This document shows, piece by piece, positions 52,642 through 63,800 of a DNA stretch of 64,000 bases; within the stretch, counting starts at the first letter, position 1, and each line of letters starts with the position of its first letter. The DNA is from Flavobacterium gillisiae (GTDB lineage: Bacteria > Bacteroidota > Bacteroidia > Flavobacteriales > Flavobacteriaceae): NCBI RefSeq assembly GCF_900107635.1, contig NZ_FNRD01000003.1, forward strand, positions 186,001 to 250,000. The letters run 5' to 3'. Under the pieces are notes generated by a model. It had not been told where the DNA came from. It made no database searches and saw only the letters and a program-made list of their open reading frames with translations. Made by a program: the position numbers and the translations under genes.

Positions 52642-53700
52642 TTAATTACTGCTAACCACGAATGCATCTGGATATCCAACCATCTGAGCTTCAACTTGCA
52701 TTTTATTGGCCTGTTCTAGACTAGATGTCTCCCCATACATGTATCTATATAAATCATTTTCAAATGTACTTGATATATTACTTAATCCATTGAAATTACT
52801 GGATATTAAAGGTATGTTTTTAGAGCTCGCCAAAAGTTGAACTTTATAAGTAATAGTATTACTTGAAGAACTGTTAGTACTTAAAGGAATATTATCTCGA
52901 TTTTGAACTGCTCTATCTACAATAGATCCTGTTCCAAAATATTTCTTTTTATATTCTACTATTGCATTTGCTATTTGAAACGCCATTTGGTCTTGTCCAT
53001 CATCTGAATTTAAATACTCACCCTCCTCTATATTTGATAGAAAACCGAGTTCAATTAATACACTAGGCATATAAACAGCATCTAAAACCCACAGCGGCTG
53101 TTGCTTAATCCCTCTAGAGTTTCTTTTTAAATTATTTGTGAAATTATCCTGAATCTCTGTAGCTAATATGATACTGTTGTTTAAATTTTCTTCTTGTAGC
53201 ATAGTCAACCCAATCAAGGATTCTGGCTTATTGGGATCAAATCCCTGATACGTGTCTTTAAAATTATCCTCTAATAAAATTACAGAATTTTCTTTTTTGG
53301 CCACCTCTAGATTTAAATCACTTCGAGACAAACCCATTACAAAAGTTTCTGTCCCGTAGGGCTGAAAACTTTTTACTGAATTACAATGAATAGAAATAAA
53401 CAAATTAGCATTCGCTTTATTCGCAATTTTAGGCCTATTAGCTAATTCGATAAAAACATCCGTAGTTCTAGTATAAATAACTTTAAAATCGGCTATTCTT
53501 TCCAAAAAACGTCCCACTTTAAGAGTCGTTTTAAGTGCAATGTCTTTTTCAGTAAACCCATGATACGAATTTCCTGGATCTTTACCACCATGACCCGCAT
53601 CAAGTATTATTGTGAAATTTTGATCATTCTGAGAAAATACATCCGTATTGTTACACATTATAAAAATAGCTATCAACAAACTATAATAATTGAATTTCAT
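52642..53700 (-). CDS. N-acetylmuramoyl-L-alanine amidase with SPOR-like domain (second copy)
   Basis: The protein has 352 residues with a signal peptide (MKFNYYSLLIAIFIMCNNTD). The Amidase_3 domain has LDAGHGGKDPGNSYHG, EKDIALKTTLKVG, FISIHCNSV and VLIELGFLSN, so all Zn and catalytic residues are kept. The linker is Ser/Asn-rich and the C terminus (TYKVQLLASSKNI...YRYMYGETSSL) is SPOR-like and matches that of the neighbour. The pair arose by tandem duplication. It diverges from lptD. Confidence 0.92.
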   Translation of the reverse strand: MKFNYYSLLIAIFIMCNNTDVFSQNDQNFTIILDAGHGGKDPGNSYHGFTEKDIALKTTLKVGRFLERIADFKVIYTRTTDVFIELANRPKIANKANANLFISIHCNSVKSFQPYGTETFVMGLSRSDLNLEVAKKENSVILLEDNFKDTYQGFDPNKPESLIGLTMLQEENLNNSIILATEIQDNFTNNLKRNSRGIKQQPLWVLDAVYMPSVLIELGFLSNIEEGEYLNSDDGQDQMAFQIANAIVEYKKKYFGTGSIVDRAVQNRDNIPLSTNSSSSNTITYKVQLLASSKNIPLISSNFNGLSNISSTFENDLYRYMYGETSSLEQANKMQVEAQMVGYPDAFVVSSN

Positions 53701-53751
53701 ATGTTAAAGTTAATTTTATTAGAACTCTAGTACTTAATTTTTTTATTTGAT

Positions 53752-53759
53752 TATTTTTG
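53752..53759 (+). promoter_or_regulatory. -7 box of lptD
   Basis: TATTTTTG; transcription would begin about 14 nt before the TTG start at 53780. It supports the TTG start since no ATG lies between. Confidence 0.5.
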
Positions 53760-53779
53760 CCAAATAATAATCTGTAAGT

Positions 53780-56527
53780 TTGACACTTCAAAAAACAGGC
53801 CATAATTTTACAAAATTAGCATTTAAACCTTTGCAGACAAACTTATTTAATATCGTTTTAGTATCATTTTTCCTAACAATGGGATGTGCCAATTTATATT
53901 CTCAGGATATATCAAAAAAAACGACCGCTATAACGCCTAAAAAGCAGGTAGACACTTCTTCGTTAGCCATTAATAAGGACAAATCATCTATTTCAGCCCT
54001 AAAAAAAGAAACGGATACTCTTCCTAAAAAAGATACTATTAAACCTAAAAAAGCCTTTCTTGATGGTAAGGTAAAATATAAGGCTGACCAATATGCGAAG
54101 ATAGATCAAAAGAAAAAACTAATCACTTTATACGACAAAGCGGAACTTTATTATCAAGATGTTGAATTAAAGGCCGGAATAATCGTTATGGATTACGAAA
54201 AAAATGAAGTTTATGCCGGAAGGATAAAAGACTCTACAGGAAAATATACGCAATACCCCAATTTTAAGCAAGGAACAAATGAAGTACAACCGGACTCTAT
54301 TCGCTTTAATTTTAAAACAAAAAAAGCATTAATCTGGAATTCAAGGTCGGAACAGGGAGAATTTAGAATCAAAGCTGCTATAACTAAAAAAGAAAACGAT
54401 TCTGTTTACTTTTTAAAAGGTGCACGTTTCACAACATCAACCAACGTTGATAATCCTGAATATTATTTCCAAACTAACAAAGTAAAATTTATCCCTGGAA
54501 AAAAGGTAATTACAGGTTTAACAAATTTAGTTATTGCCGATGTTCCCACACCGATAGCACTACCCTTTGCTTATTTCCCGCTTAGTAAAGAGACTAATAT
54601 ATCCGGTATCATATTACCTAGTTACAACGACTCAAATACTAGAGGTTTTTCATTGCAAAATGGAGGGTACTATTTTGCTTTAAGCGATAATTACGACTTA
54701 ACTATATTAGGAGACTATTATACTAACGGTAGTTATGGAATGCGTTTTGAATCCTCTTATGCAAAGCGATATGCTTTTAGAGGTAATCTGAATTTTAGAT
54801 ATGAGAACTTAATCACAAGCGAACGAGGCTATCCTGATTATGCCAAACAAAAAATTTATAATATTCAATGGTCGCATGCTAGAGATTCAAAAGCGAACCC
54901 AAATTCCAGTTTTTCGGCATCGGTAAATCTTGGAAGCAGTAAGTATTTCCAGCAATCGATAAATCAAGCTAATATTGGATCTAATCTTAACAACACCTTA
55001 AGCTCCTCGATTTCCTATTCGAAAACATTCGAAACAGTACCACAGGTAAGAATGTCTTTATCTGCGACCCATTCACAAAATACGCAAACTGAAGTAATTA
55101 ACATGACCTTGCCTACACTTCAACTTAGTGTCGATCGAATCTATCCTTTCGTTGGAAAAGACGGTCTTAAAAAAGGTTTTTTCAAAAACATCAATCTACA
55201 ATATAATTTAAATGGTCGAAATACCATTACAACTACCGATTCACTTTTTTTTAAACCACAAATGTTTAAAGATGCGCAGTTAGGAGTGCAACACAGCATT
55301 CCTCTAAGTACAAATTTCAAACTGTTTAAATATTTTAGTGCTTCGACCTCTCTAAATTATGAAGAAGTTTGGTATGCAAAAACAATTGAAAGAAGCTACG
55401 ATGCCGACCAAAGTGCAGTTATCGATAAAACTGTAAGCGGTTTTGACGCATTTAGAACGTATTCCTTTTCATCAAGCGTTGGTACCACTATTTATGGTAC
55501 TTTTAATTTTGGTGAAGACAAAAAAATAAAATCAATCCGACATGTCATGAGACCTTCTGTTTCTTATGGTTATACACCCAGTTTTGAAAAATACTATGAC
55601 ACATATGCTTCTGACGCTACTGGGACAATCACAAAACAATATTCACGATTTGAGGGCGGAATCTTCGGTGCTCCGGGACTAACCAATTCTAATACTCTTG
55701 GGTTTGATTTAAGCAATACATTTGAAGCAAAAATGACTGATAAAGACAGTACTAAAGTAGAAGCGAAAAAAGTAATGTTGCTAAACAACTTAAATCTCTC
55801 GACAAGTTACAATCTTGATGCAGACGGAGTAACTACACTTGCTTGGTCGCCGGTTAGGGTTAGTGGTGGAACACAATTATTTGCTAATAAAATGAACGTC
55901 AACTTTGGCGCTACCTTAGATCCTTATGCCATTGATAATTCAGGGACCAGAATCGCTACCTTTAATATTAATAACGGAGGAAGTTTATTTAGAATGACAA
56001 GCGCTAATATGACTTTAAATTATTCTATCTCCAGTGGTAAAAATGATAAAAAAGATAAAAATTCTCAAAGCGAAAGAAACGGTGGTCGGGAAGATGACCT
56101 TTTTGGAAAAAACACTATCGTAAATAACGGTTCTAAAAGTCAATTTGACGGTAGCGAAGAACAAGGGACAGATAAAATTTCAGAATTCTTCAAGTCAAAA
56201 TTACCTTGGGACATGACCTTTGCTTATTCATTGACGTATGGCAATACTAATCGAGAAAATGAAATCATTGGCAACTCAATTATGATTTCAGCCAATGCTG
56301 ATTTGACACCTAAATGGAAATTAGGAGTTTCAACTGGTTATGATTTTGTACAAAATGGAGTTACTTATACTCAACTTAGATTTGAAAGAGATTTACTTAG
56401 CTGGAGAATGGACTTCAACTGGACACCTTTTGGAACAAATGCCAACTGGGGATTCTTTATTGGAATAAAATCAGGGGTACTGAGTGACATCAAGTGGGAC
56501 AAACGAAGTACAAATACATCGCGTTAA
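53780..56527 (+). CDS. lptD: LPS-assembly protein LptD-like (OstA domain plus beta-barrel)
   Basis: The protein has 915 residues and seems to start with TTG (MTLQKTGHNFTKLAFKPLQ), followed by a signal peptide (NIVLVSFFLTMGCANLYS). A periplasmic OstA/LptA-like domain spans about 80-270 (KYKADQYAKIDQKKKLITLY, VYAGRIKDSTG). A large beta-barrel follows with alternating strands to the C terminus. LptD with LptE inserts lipopolysaccharide into the outer leaflet. Cysteine pairs of the E. coli type are not obvious. A Lys/Asp-rich insert lies near 765-800. It is an isolated gene; the following ridA may share its transcript. Confidence 0.88.
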   Translation: MTLQKTGHNFTKLAFKPLQTNLFNIVLVSFFLTMGCANLYSQDISKKTTAITPKKQVDTSSLAINKDKSSISALKKETDTLPKKDTIKPKKAFLDGKVKYKADQYAKIDQKKKLITLYDKAELYYQDVELKAGIIVMDYEKNEVYAGRIKDSTGKYTQYPNFKQGTNEVQPDSIRFNFKTKKALIWNSRSEQGEFRIKAAITKKENDSVYFLKGARFTTSTNVDNPEYYFQTNKVKFIPGKKVITGLTNLVIADVPTPIALPFAYFPLSKETNISGIILPSYNDSNTRGFSLQNGGYYFALSDNYDLTILGDYYTNGSYGMRFESSYAKRYAFRGNLNFRYENLITSERGYPDYAKQKIYNIQWSHARDSKANPNSSFSASVNLGSSKYFQQSINQANIGSNLNNTLSSSISYSKTFETVPQVRMSLSATHSQNTQTEVINMTLPTLQLSVDRIYPFVGKDGLKKGFFKNINLQYNLNGRNTITTTDSLFFKPQMFKDAQLGVQHSIPLSTNFKLFKYFSASTSLNYEEVWYAKTIERSYDADQSAVIDKTVSGFDAFRTYSFSSSVGTTIYGTFNFGEDKKIKSIRHVMRPSVSYGYTPSFEKYYDTYASDATGTITKQYSRFEGGIFGAPGLTNSNTLGFDLSNTFEAKMTDKDSTKVEAKKVMLLNNLNLSTSYNLDADGVTTLAWSPVRVSGGTQLFANKMNVNFGATLDPYAIDNSGTRIATFNINNGGSLFRMTSANMTLNYSISSGKNDKKDKNSQSERNGGREDDLFGKNTIVNNGSKSQFDGSEEQGTDKISEFFKSKLPWDMTFAYSLTYGNTNRENEIIGNSIMISANADLTPKWKLGVSTGYDFVQNGVTYTQLRFERDLLSWRMDFNWTPFGTNANWGFFIGIKSGVLSDIKWDKRSTNTSR

Positions 56528-56591
56528 TACGTTAAGTCTTATCTATTGATTTCAGCCGCATTAACCCATTAAAAAACTAAAAAACATTTAT

Positions 56592-56972
56592 ATGAAAAAG
56601 ATAATTTTTACTGATAAAGCTCCAGCACCTATAGGACCTTATAATCAAGCAGTTCTTAAAGGAGACACACTTTATGCTTCTGGTCAAATTGCTATCAACC
56701 CCGCAACAGGAGAGTTAGTATTAGATACGATCGAAGCAGAAACTAAGCAAGTAATGCAAAATATGAAAGCAGTACTAGATGAAGCTGGAATGACATTTGA
56801 AAACATCGTTAAAACGACTATATTCATAATGGACATGAACGATTTCGCAAAAATAAACAGCGTTTACGCTACTTATTTCAATGAAAAAACCGCTCCAGCT
56901 CGTGAAACGGTTCAAGTGGCTTGTTTGCCAAAAAATGTAAATGTTGAGATTTCTATGATTGCAATTCTATAG
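56592..56972 (+). CDS. ridA: RidA family reactive-intermediate deaminase
   Basis: The protein has 126 residues, the normal length. RidA hydrolyses 2-aminoacrylate and related imines formed by PLP enzymes, protecting them from damage. Motifs: APAPIGPYNQAVLKGDTLYASGQI, NMKAVLDEAGMTFENIVKTTIF and DMNDFAKINSVYATYF. The Arg aligned with E. coli Arg105 is kept in APARETVQV. It forms a trimer in the cytoplasm. Its last 20 bp overlap the 3' end of mgsA on the opposite strand. Confidence 0.94.
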   Translation: MKKIIFTDKAPAPIGPYNQAVLKGDTLYASGQIAINPATGELVLDTIEAETKQVMQNMKAVLDEAGMTFENIVKTTIFIMDMNDFAKINSVYATYFNEKTAPARETVQVACLPKNVNVEISMIAIL

Positions 56973-57327
56973 CTTTCAATAATAATTGAGCGGTTGCTTC
57001 GTTTGTAGCTATTGGCACATTGTGTACATCGCACACACGAAGCAACATGTTTATGTCTACTTCATGAGCATGACTGGCCAATGGATCTTTGAAAAACAAA
57101 ACCATTTTAGTTTTACCCTCTGCCACTCTAGCTGCAATTTGCGCGTCACCTCCCATAGGACCCGAAAGCATCTTTTTTACTTTAAATCCAGCTTTTTCAG
57201 CCTTACCTCCGGTAGTTCCAGTCGCAATAAGTTTTATTTTAATATGTTGTAATATAGCTGTGTTTTTATTTAAAAACTGAACCATATCCGCTTTTTTTCC
57301 ATCGTGGGCAATAATAGCAATTTCCAT
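56953..57327 (-). CDS. mgsA: methylglyoxal synthase
   Basis: From ATG 57325-57327 the protein is 124 aa (MEIAIIAHDGKKADMVQFL); the upstream frame extends into the kinase gene and is rejected. It converts dihydroxyacetone phosphate to methylglyoxal and phosphate, a bypass that releases sugar-phosphate stress. Motifs: ATGTTGGKAEK, LSGPMGGDAQIAARVAEG (catalytic Asp) and FFKDPLASHAHEVDI (catalytic His). Shorter than E. coli MgsA (152 aa) by N- and C-terminal ends. It starts 4 bp after the stop of the BadF-type kinase gene. Confidence 0.93.
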   Translation of the reverse strand: MEIAIIAHDGKKADMVQFLNKNTAILQHIKIKLIATGTTGGKAEKAGFKVKKMLSGPMGGDAQIAARVAEGKTKMVLFFKDPLASHAHEVDINMLLRVCDVHNVPIATNEATAQLLLKAIELQS

Positions 57328-57331
57328 ATAA

Positions 57332-58183
57332 TTATTTGTTCGCAATATGATAAGCAATTAAACCATCTATAGGTCTTCTAAGAACATTTCCTAATTGCAA
57401 TTCATATTTATCAAAGGTTTCTTGTAATTCCTCTTTCAAATAGAATGCAATAGACCCCACAAAATGTACGGGCACCTCTTTGCAGTTATCATATTGTTTT
57501 ATATAGTTTTTCACGAAAGACTTCATCCCTTTAAAGATAATCTTCCTGCAAAACTCTGTGTCTTTATGTTGAATTAAAAACTTTGCGAAAGTCGCTAAAT
57601 AAGCATTCGGATTGTCTTCTTTATACAATTTACTTTTAATAAAATCAGGATCTACATTGTATTCTTTTTCAAATACAGTAGCCAATTCTTTTGGCATTTT
57701 ATTGAAATAATACTTACGTAACAACTCTTTCCCAAAAACATTACCGCTACAATCATCCATTACAATATAACCTAATGATTGTACTTTTTGATGCAATTCT
57801 TTTCCGTCAAAATAACTACAGTTAGAACCTGTTCCTAAAATAGAAACAATTGCTTTTTCACCTCTAGGTGTAGTCGCATAAACTGCAGCGTAAGTATCTT
57901 CTTCAACCGATACAATTGCGTTAGTAAAATAGCTTTGAAAAGCTTGTGATAGATTTAATTTCATTCTATCTGTACCGCAACCTGCCCCATAAAAGAACAA
58001 ATGTGTAGCTGATTTTTTACTTTGAACAATATCAAAACGGTCATTTAAACGTTCAATAATTTGTTCGTTTTCAAGAATCTCAGGGTTTAATCCCAATGTT
58101 TGTGTGGTAAACAACACTTTTCCATCATCGTCTATTGCAATCCAATCTGCTTTTGTAGAACCACTATCAACTAATAATCTCAT
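57332..58183 (-). CDS. N-acetylglucosamine kinase-like BadF/BadG-family ATPase
   Basis: The protein has 283 residues of the ASKHA fold. Phosphate-1 motif MRLLVDSGSTKADWIAID, phosphate-2 motif in VSILGTGSNCSYFDG, and a FFYGAGCGTD and HFVGSIAFYL (adenosine) motif. In the BadF/NAGK family with similar size, members phosphorylate GlcNAc or related amino sugars. It is next to mgsA (4 bp) and after a terminator downstream of gapA. The presence of a NagZ-type hexosaminidase in the window makes a GlcNAc recycling role plausible. Substrate not proven. Confidence 0.85.
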   Translation of the reverse strand: MRLLVDSGSTKADWIAIDDDGKVLFTTQTLGLNPEILENEQIIERLNDRFDIVQSKKSATHLFFYGAGCGTDRMKLNLSQAFQSYFTNAIVSVEEDTYAAVYATTPRGEKAIVSILGTGSNCSYFDGKELHQKVQSLGYIVMDDCSGNVFGKELLRKYYFNKMPKELATVFEKEYNVDPDFIKSKLYKEDNPNAYLATFAKFLIQHKDTEFCRKIIFKGMKSFVKNYIKQYDNCKEVPVHFVGSIAFYLKEELQETFDKYELQLGNVLRRPIDGLIAYHIANK

Positions 58184-58262
58184 TTCTTTTGGTTTTTGGT
58201 TATCTTCTCTTTCTTCTAAATGTAATAAAGATTTGGTTTAGTCCAATTTATCTTTAAAAATA

Positions 58263-58305
58263 AAAAAAAATCCCGTTTAAAAATTAAAAACGGGATTTTA
58301 TTATA
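58263..58305 (-). terminator. terminator after gapA
   Basis: AAAATCCCGTTT and AAACGGGATTTT pair around a short AT-rich loop with A and T tails. It separates gapA from the kinase-mgsA pair. Confidence 0.85.
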
Positions 58306-58312
58306 GTAAAGA

Positions 58313-59362
<1,050 letters not shown>

Positions 59363-59395
59363 CTAATTTCCTCACAATAAACTTCATTTTTTTAT

Positions 59396-60382
59396 TTATG
59401 TTGACATAATATCAGAGACTCTAAGTAACTCTCTGTCTATTTCTGTCTTTCCTTTTATGGCTTGCTCCAATGGTGTTAGTACAACAGTATCATTTTGTAA
59501 TCCAACCATATAATTTGATTTTCCTTCTAATAATGACTCAACTGCTTTCACACCTAATCTACTTGCTAGAACTCGGTCAAAACAAGATGGTGAACCACCA
59601 CGTTGCATATGACCTAAAACAGAAACTCTCACATCATATTCAGGTAAATTTGCTTCAACGTAATCTTTTAATTCGAATACATTTTTACCAATTTTATCTC
59701 CTTCTGCAATTACAACGATACTTGATGATTTTCCTGAAGCTTTACTTTTTTGTAAAGATTCTAATAATCTATCCAATCCTAAATTTTCTTCTGGAATAAG
59801 TATTTCTTCTGCTCCAGCTCCGATACCCGCATTCAAAGCGATATGTCCTGCATCTCTTCCCATAACTTCGACAAAAAACAGTCTATTATGTGAACTTGCA
59901 GTATCTCTAATTTTATCAATTACTTCAACCACAGTATTTAAAGCTGTATCATATCCTAATGTATGACTAGTCCCAAATATGTCGTTATCGATAGTTCCTG
60001 GAATACCCATCACTGGAAAGTCAAACTCGGCATTAAATATCATACCTCCTGTAAAGGTTCCGTCTCCTCCAATTACTACTAAAGCATCTATTCCAGCTTT
60101 TACAAGATGGTCATGTGCTTTTTTTCTTCCTTCTGGAGTTCTAAATTCAAGAGAACGAGCAGATTTTAAAACTGTCCCTCCTTTATTTACAATGTTATTT
60201 ACACTTCGAGGTCCCATTTCTTTGAAGTCTCCTTCAATCATTCCCTGATATCCTCTGTAAATCCCTATACATTCTATATTATGGTAAGCACAAGTTCGAA
60301 CAACTGATCTAATAGCAGCATTCATTCCAGGCGAATCTCCACCCGAAGTAAGAACACCTACTTTTTTTATTGTTTTTGGCAT
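59396..60382 (-). CDS. pfkA: ATP-dependent 6-phosphofructokinase
   Basis: The protein has 328 residues. The ATP site is TSGGDSPGMNAAIR (residues 11-24) with GGDGTFTGG near 105. Substrate site PGTIDNDIFGT with the catalytic Asp, and later VEVMGRDAGHIAL. The Gly after GGDG (GGDGT) indicates ATP-dependent rather than PPi-dependent enzyme. It phosphorylates fructose-6-phosphate, the committed step of glycolysis. It heads the pfkA-gapA unit. The region upstream is a 469-bp gap. Confidence 0.96.
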   Translation of the reverse strand: MPKTIKKVGVLTSGGDSPGMNAAIRSVVRTCAYHNIECIGIYRGYQGMIEGDFKEMGPRSVNNIVNKGGTVLKSARSLEFRTPEGRKKAHDHLVKAGIDALVVIGGDGTFTGGMIFNAEFDFPVMGIPGTIDNDIFGTSHTLGYDTALNTVVEVIDKIRDTASSHNRLFFVEVMGRDAGHIALNAGIGAGAEEILIPEENLGLDRLLESLQKSKASGKSSSIVVIAEGDKIGKNVFELKDYVEANLPEYDVRVSVLGHMQRGGSPSCFDRVLASRLGVKAVESLLEGKSNYMVGLQNDTVVLTPLEQAIKGKTEIDRELLRVSDIMST

Positions 60383-60851
60383 TATTTAAGTATTAAAGCG
60401 TAAATTTAGAAAACATAATGCACTTTTTACGTTATGTTTTTATTAAATTAATCAACTACAGTAAATTCAAACGTTTTCGTTAATAAGTTTTCGAAAAATC
60501 ATAAAAAACACTGTTTTTTTTAATAAAAGTTAATTTATTTAAATATTATTTGCTAATTAACTACTATTTAGCAAAAACAGAAGCTAAAGGAGCATAAAGC
60601 AAAAGAACTCTAATACAATCCTAAACCATTCTTTTTCTTAATAAAAGTACTTATCGGAAATGAAGTAATACAATAGTATCTATTTCCAAAAAAACAGGAA
60701 TGTGATATAACCAAGCATACTTGCGTCAAGCCAGCTGCTATCTATCCAGTGCCAATATATTTCCATAATAATTATCAGGGACAGTCCTTAATTAAACACA
60801 CGACAAACTAAAAAAAATGTTGTTTAAAGATCTACGCAGAATAGAACAAGC
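60383..60851. other. 469-bp gap without recognisable gene
   Basis: The sequence is very AT-rich with stops in all frames at short intervals. The minus-strand segment near 60405-60412 reads TAAATTTA, one base away from a -7 box, and may drive pfkA. A slightly GC-richer part lies at about 60720-60790 (TTGCGTCAAGCCAGCTGCT). No RNA fold or repeat was recognised. Confidence 0.5.
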
Positions 60852-63800
60852 TTAATCCTCCTCTGGGATTATTGCTTCATTACTTTTCTTGGGAGTTTCA
60901 GTTTTAGGACTCTTAGGCTTAGAGAAATTAATATATTCTGGCGCTAAGTTCGAATCCTGATATTGCTGAGTAAAAGTACTTTCTACTCCTAATTTTTGAT
61001 TTTTAAATATCTTATTAACCAATTCTTTAAAGGTATCAAAATCTACTTCGTAAGTCACCCCTACTCCTTGCGTATATCCAATTCCTTGTCCAATGTAATT
61101 GATGTCATTTTCACGGTTAAACAAACGTAAATTAAGAGTTCCATCTTCATTTACTCTGTATTGAATTTCTAAATCCCCAACAATTGCCGACTCATTAATC
61201 CCACCGAAAGGCACACCTACTTTTCCGTTAATCGTGATTCTCTCATTCACTTTTGATGAAATCGTCGCGACAAATCTTCCGTCAGTTTCTTTTCCTATTC
61301 TTCGATCTGCTGAAATATAATTAAGACCAACTTTGAATTTTTCATTATCTGATTTTATAATACCACCCAATAAACTGGAGGCGGTTTCAAACAAACTTCC
61401 TGAAAAATCAGACTGACTTACTCCTTCAGGACTTAAAAACCCACCTGTTGATAATAAATAAAGTGCTTGCGTTTGTCTGATGTCTTTGTCATTCAACTTG
61501 TATTGAATCTCTGATTTTAAGACACTGCTCACTGTTGGGAACTCAATATTAAAATCAGGTTCAGGACTAGCTAAATCCCCACGAATTCCAATAACTACCT
61601 CTACCGGTACTTTTCTATTAAATGATGAATTTTCTAATAATACTGCTGGGTTGGCAATCGTTTTATACACAGCTTCCAGATTCAGTTGTGCTTTCATTGG
61701 GTTTCCTTCCCAAGAAATTGAACCTCCTTTCTTAACATCAAATTTCTTATCAATTAGTCCACCATATTTAAAATTATAGGATCCTTCATATGCCTGGAAA
61801 TCACCCCACATATTAAATTTTCCTAAAGTGTTAATCTTAAACAATAAGGATCCAAAACCTCTCCCTTTGATTCCATGTCCTGAATTACGATCTAAAATCA
61901 CTTCCACTTCAGCATCATCTGTGATATCAAGATCAAACTCTAATTCTAATCCTTTATACTTCCTACTATCTTCAACGATTCCCATCTGGATATTATACTT
62001 CTCCTTGGCGGTCAAAAAATGAACAAAAGAATTATCACTAACACTTTCGGCATAATTTATCGGGATTTTGACTTCAGTACCCTTCTCTGATTTTGCCTCT
62101 ACTTTAATAAATAAACCATTCGTTGGCCCTTTTATGGTAGCATTACCATCTATAAATGCTGTCCCATAATATGCTGCATCTTCTTTATCCACAGTATTTA
62201 ACACTAGTAATCTTTTAGTACTTACCGCCAAATCCAGTTTCCAATCTCCAAAATTATTATGCTCGATACTCCCATTTAAAATTCCCTTTGTTCCAAATTT
62301 TGAATCAGTCAAGGTATTGTTTCTAAACAAAAACTTCTGACCAACAAGATCGATTACCGATCTGTCATTTAATTCATAATCTACATTCAAATAAGGAATT
62401 GTCAGACCCGTCTTTTCAACATATAAACGTCCATTAATTGCGGGCTTTTTTAAATTACCCTGAATCGTAGCGTTTCCACTAACTAGTCCTCTTATATTTG
62501 AAATTACATCTCCTCCTAATGAACTTAAAACTCCTAAATCAAATTTAGCAAATTTCAATTTCATATCAAGAACTGTTTCTTTATCGATAATTTGGAAATT
62601 CCCAAAAGCATTAAACAATTCAAAATTTTCATTTTCTAAAAAGGAATTTATTGTAAATTTCTCTAAATTCTGGTCTCCTTCAATATCAAATTTTAAATCC
62701 CCAAGATCCGTTTTATTTATATTCAAATGATCTATAACCAGTGAAGCTGTAGGTTTGTAAATTGCTTTATTCTGTTTAAAACTAATATCTCCGTTTATAT
62801 TTCCTTGAAAAACAAATTTATCGTCTTCCGGTGTTATCTTATAGAGATCAACATCTTTAAAACTTAGTTTTAAATCCTTGTTTGTATTGTCTTTTATAGT
62901 TCCTTTTAACGATATAGCTTGATCTTCATGAGATAAAATGATATCATCTATCTTGAAGTTTTTAAAAGACTTGTCAAAAACAATTTGATTATTTGGCGTT
63001 TCCTCTTCATTTAAAAACCACAAATAATCCTTAAATTTCATCTCGGACTTACTTAATCCTACAACATTATCGTTGTCCTTATTAATAGTATGGTATAAAT
63101 TCAGATTAAAATAATCTTCTCCTTTTGGTCCACCTTTAAATTCTGACCTAAAGAATAAAGTATCCTTCATCGTTATATTAATAAGACTAAAATCACGGAT
63201 TTTGTAATATTTAGTTTTAATACTATCTAGTTCAACATAAGCATTGTAAAGTGGGTTTTTATTATCAATCGACACTCTGATATTATCGAATGTATTTTTT
63301 GCTGCTACAATTTGCGGTGAATTAAATTTTAGTTTAAATTCTTGAGTATCTGATTTAATGTTCCCTTTTACAACGGTGTTAGAACCAATAGCAATTTCAG
63401 GATACAACAATTCGATAATTTTACTATAAATCGTAAAATCAAACTTTAAAAACTGTCCTTTACTAACTTTGTTGGGCTTGAAATTAGTATATAAACTCCC
63501 CAAAGAATTCTTAACTAAATTCCCGAGTTCGCTAAATTGAAATTTCCCCACAATTTCACCTTCAATAATATCAGGAGAGTTTACGGTAATTGTTCGAACT
63601 CTGTCCGCATCAAAACTGGAGTTGACATTAAAATCATCAAAATTATAAGTGTCTTTTCCATTTTGATAAGAAGTCTCTTTTATATAGACGTTTCCTTGTA
63701 AATTTTCAATTGAATTCCCAGTAACCTGAACAACTACATCTCCTTTAAATATAGAAGTAGAATCGTTAACAAACTTCAACTTGTTTAAGTCGGCATTTTC

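Noticed and set aside
59470..59799. 109-aa plus-strand ORF inside pfkA
   Set aside because: It is a shadow frame opposite a strongly conserved gene, with Leu/His/Gln-rich low-complexity translation.
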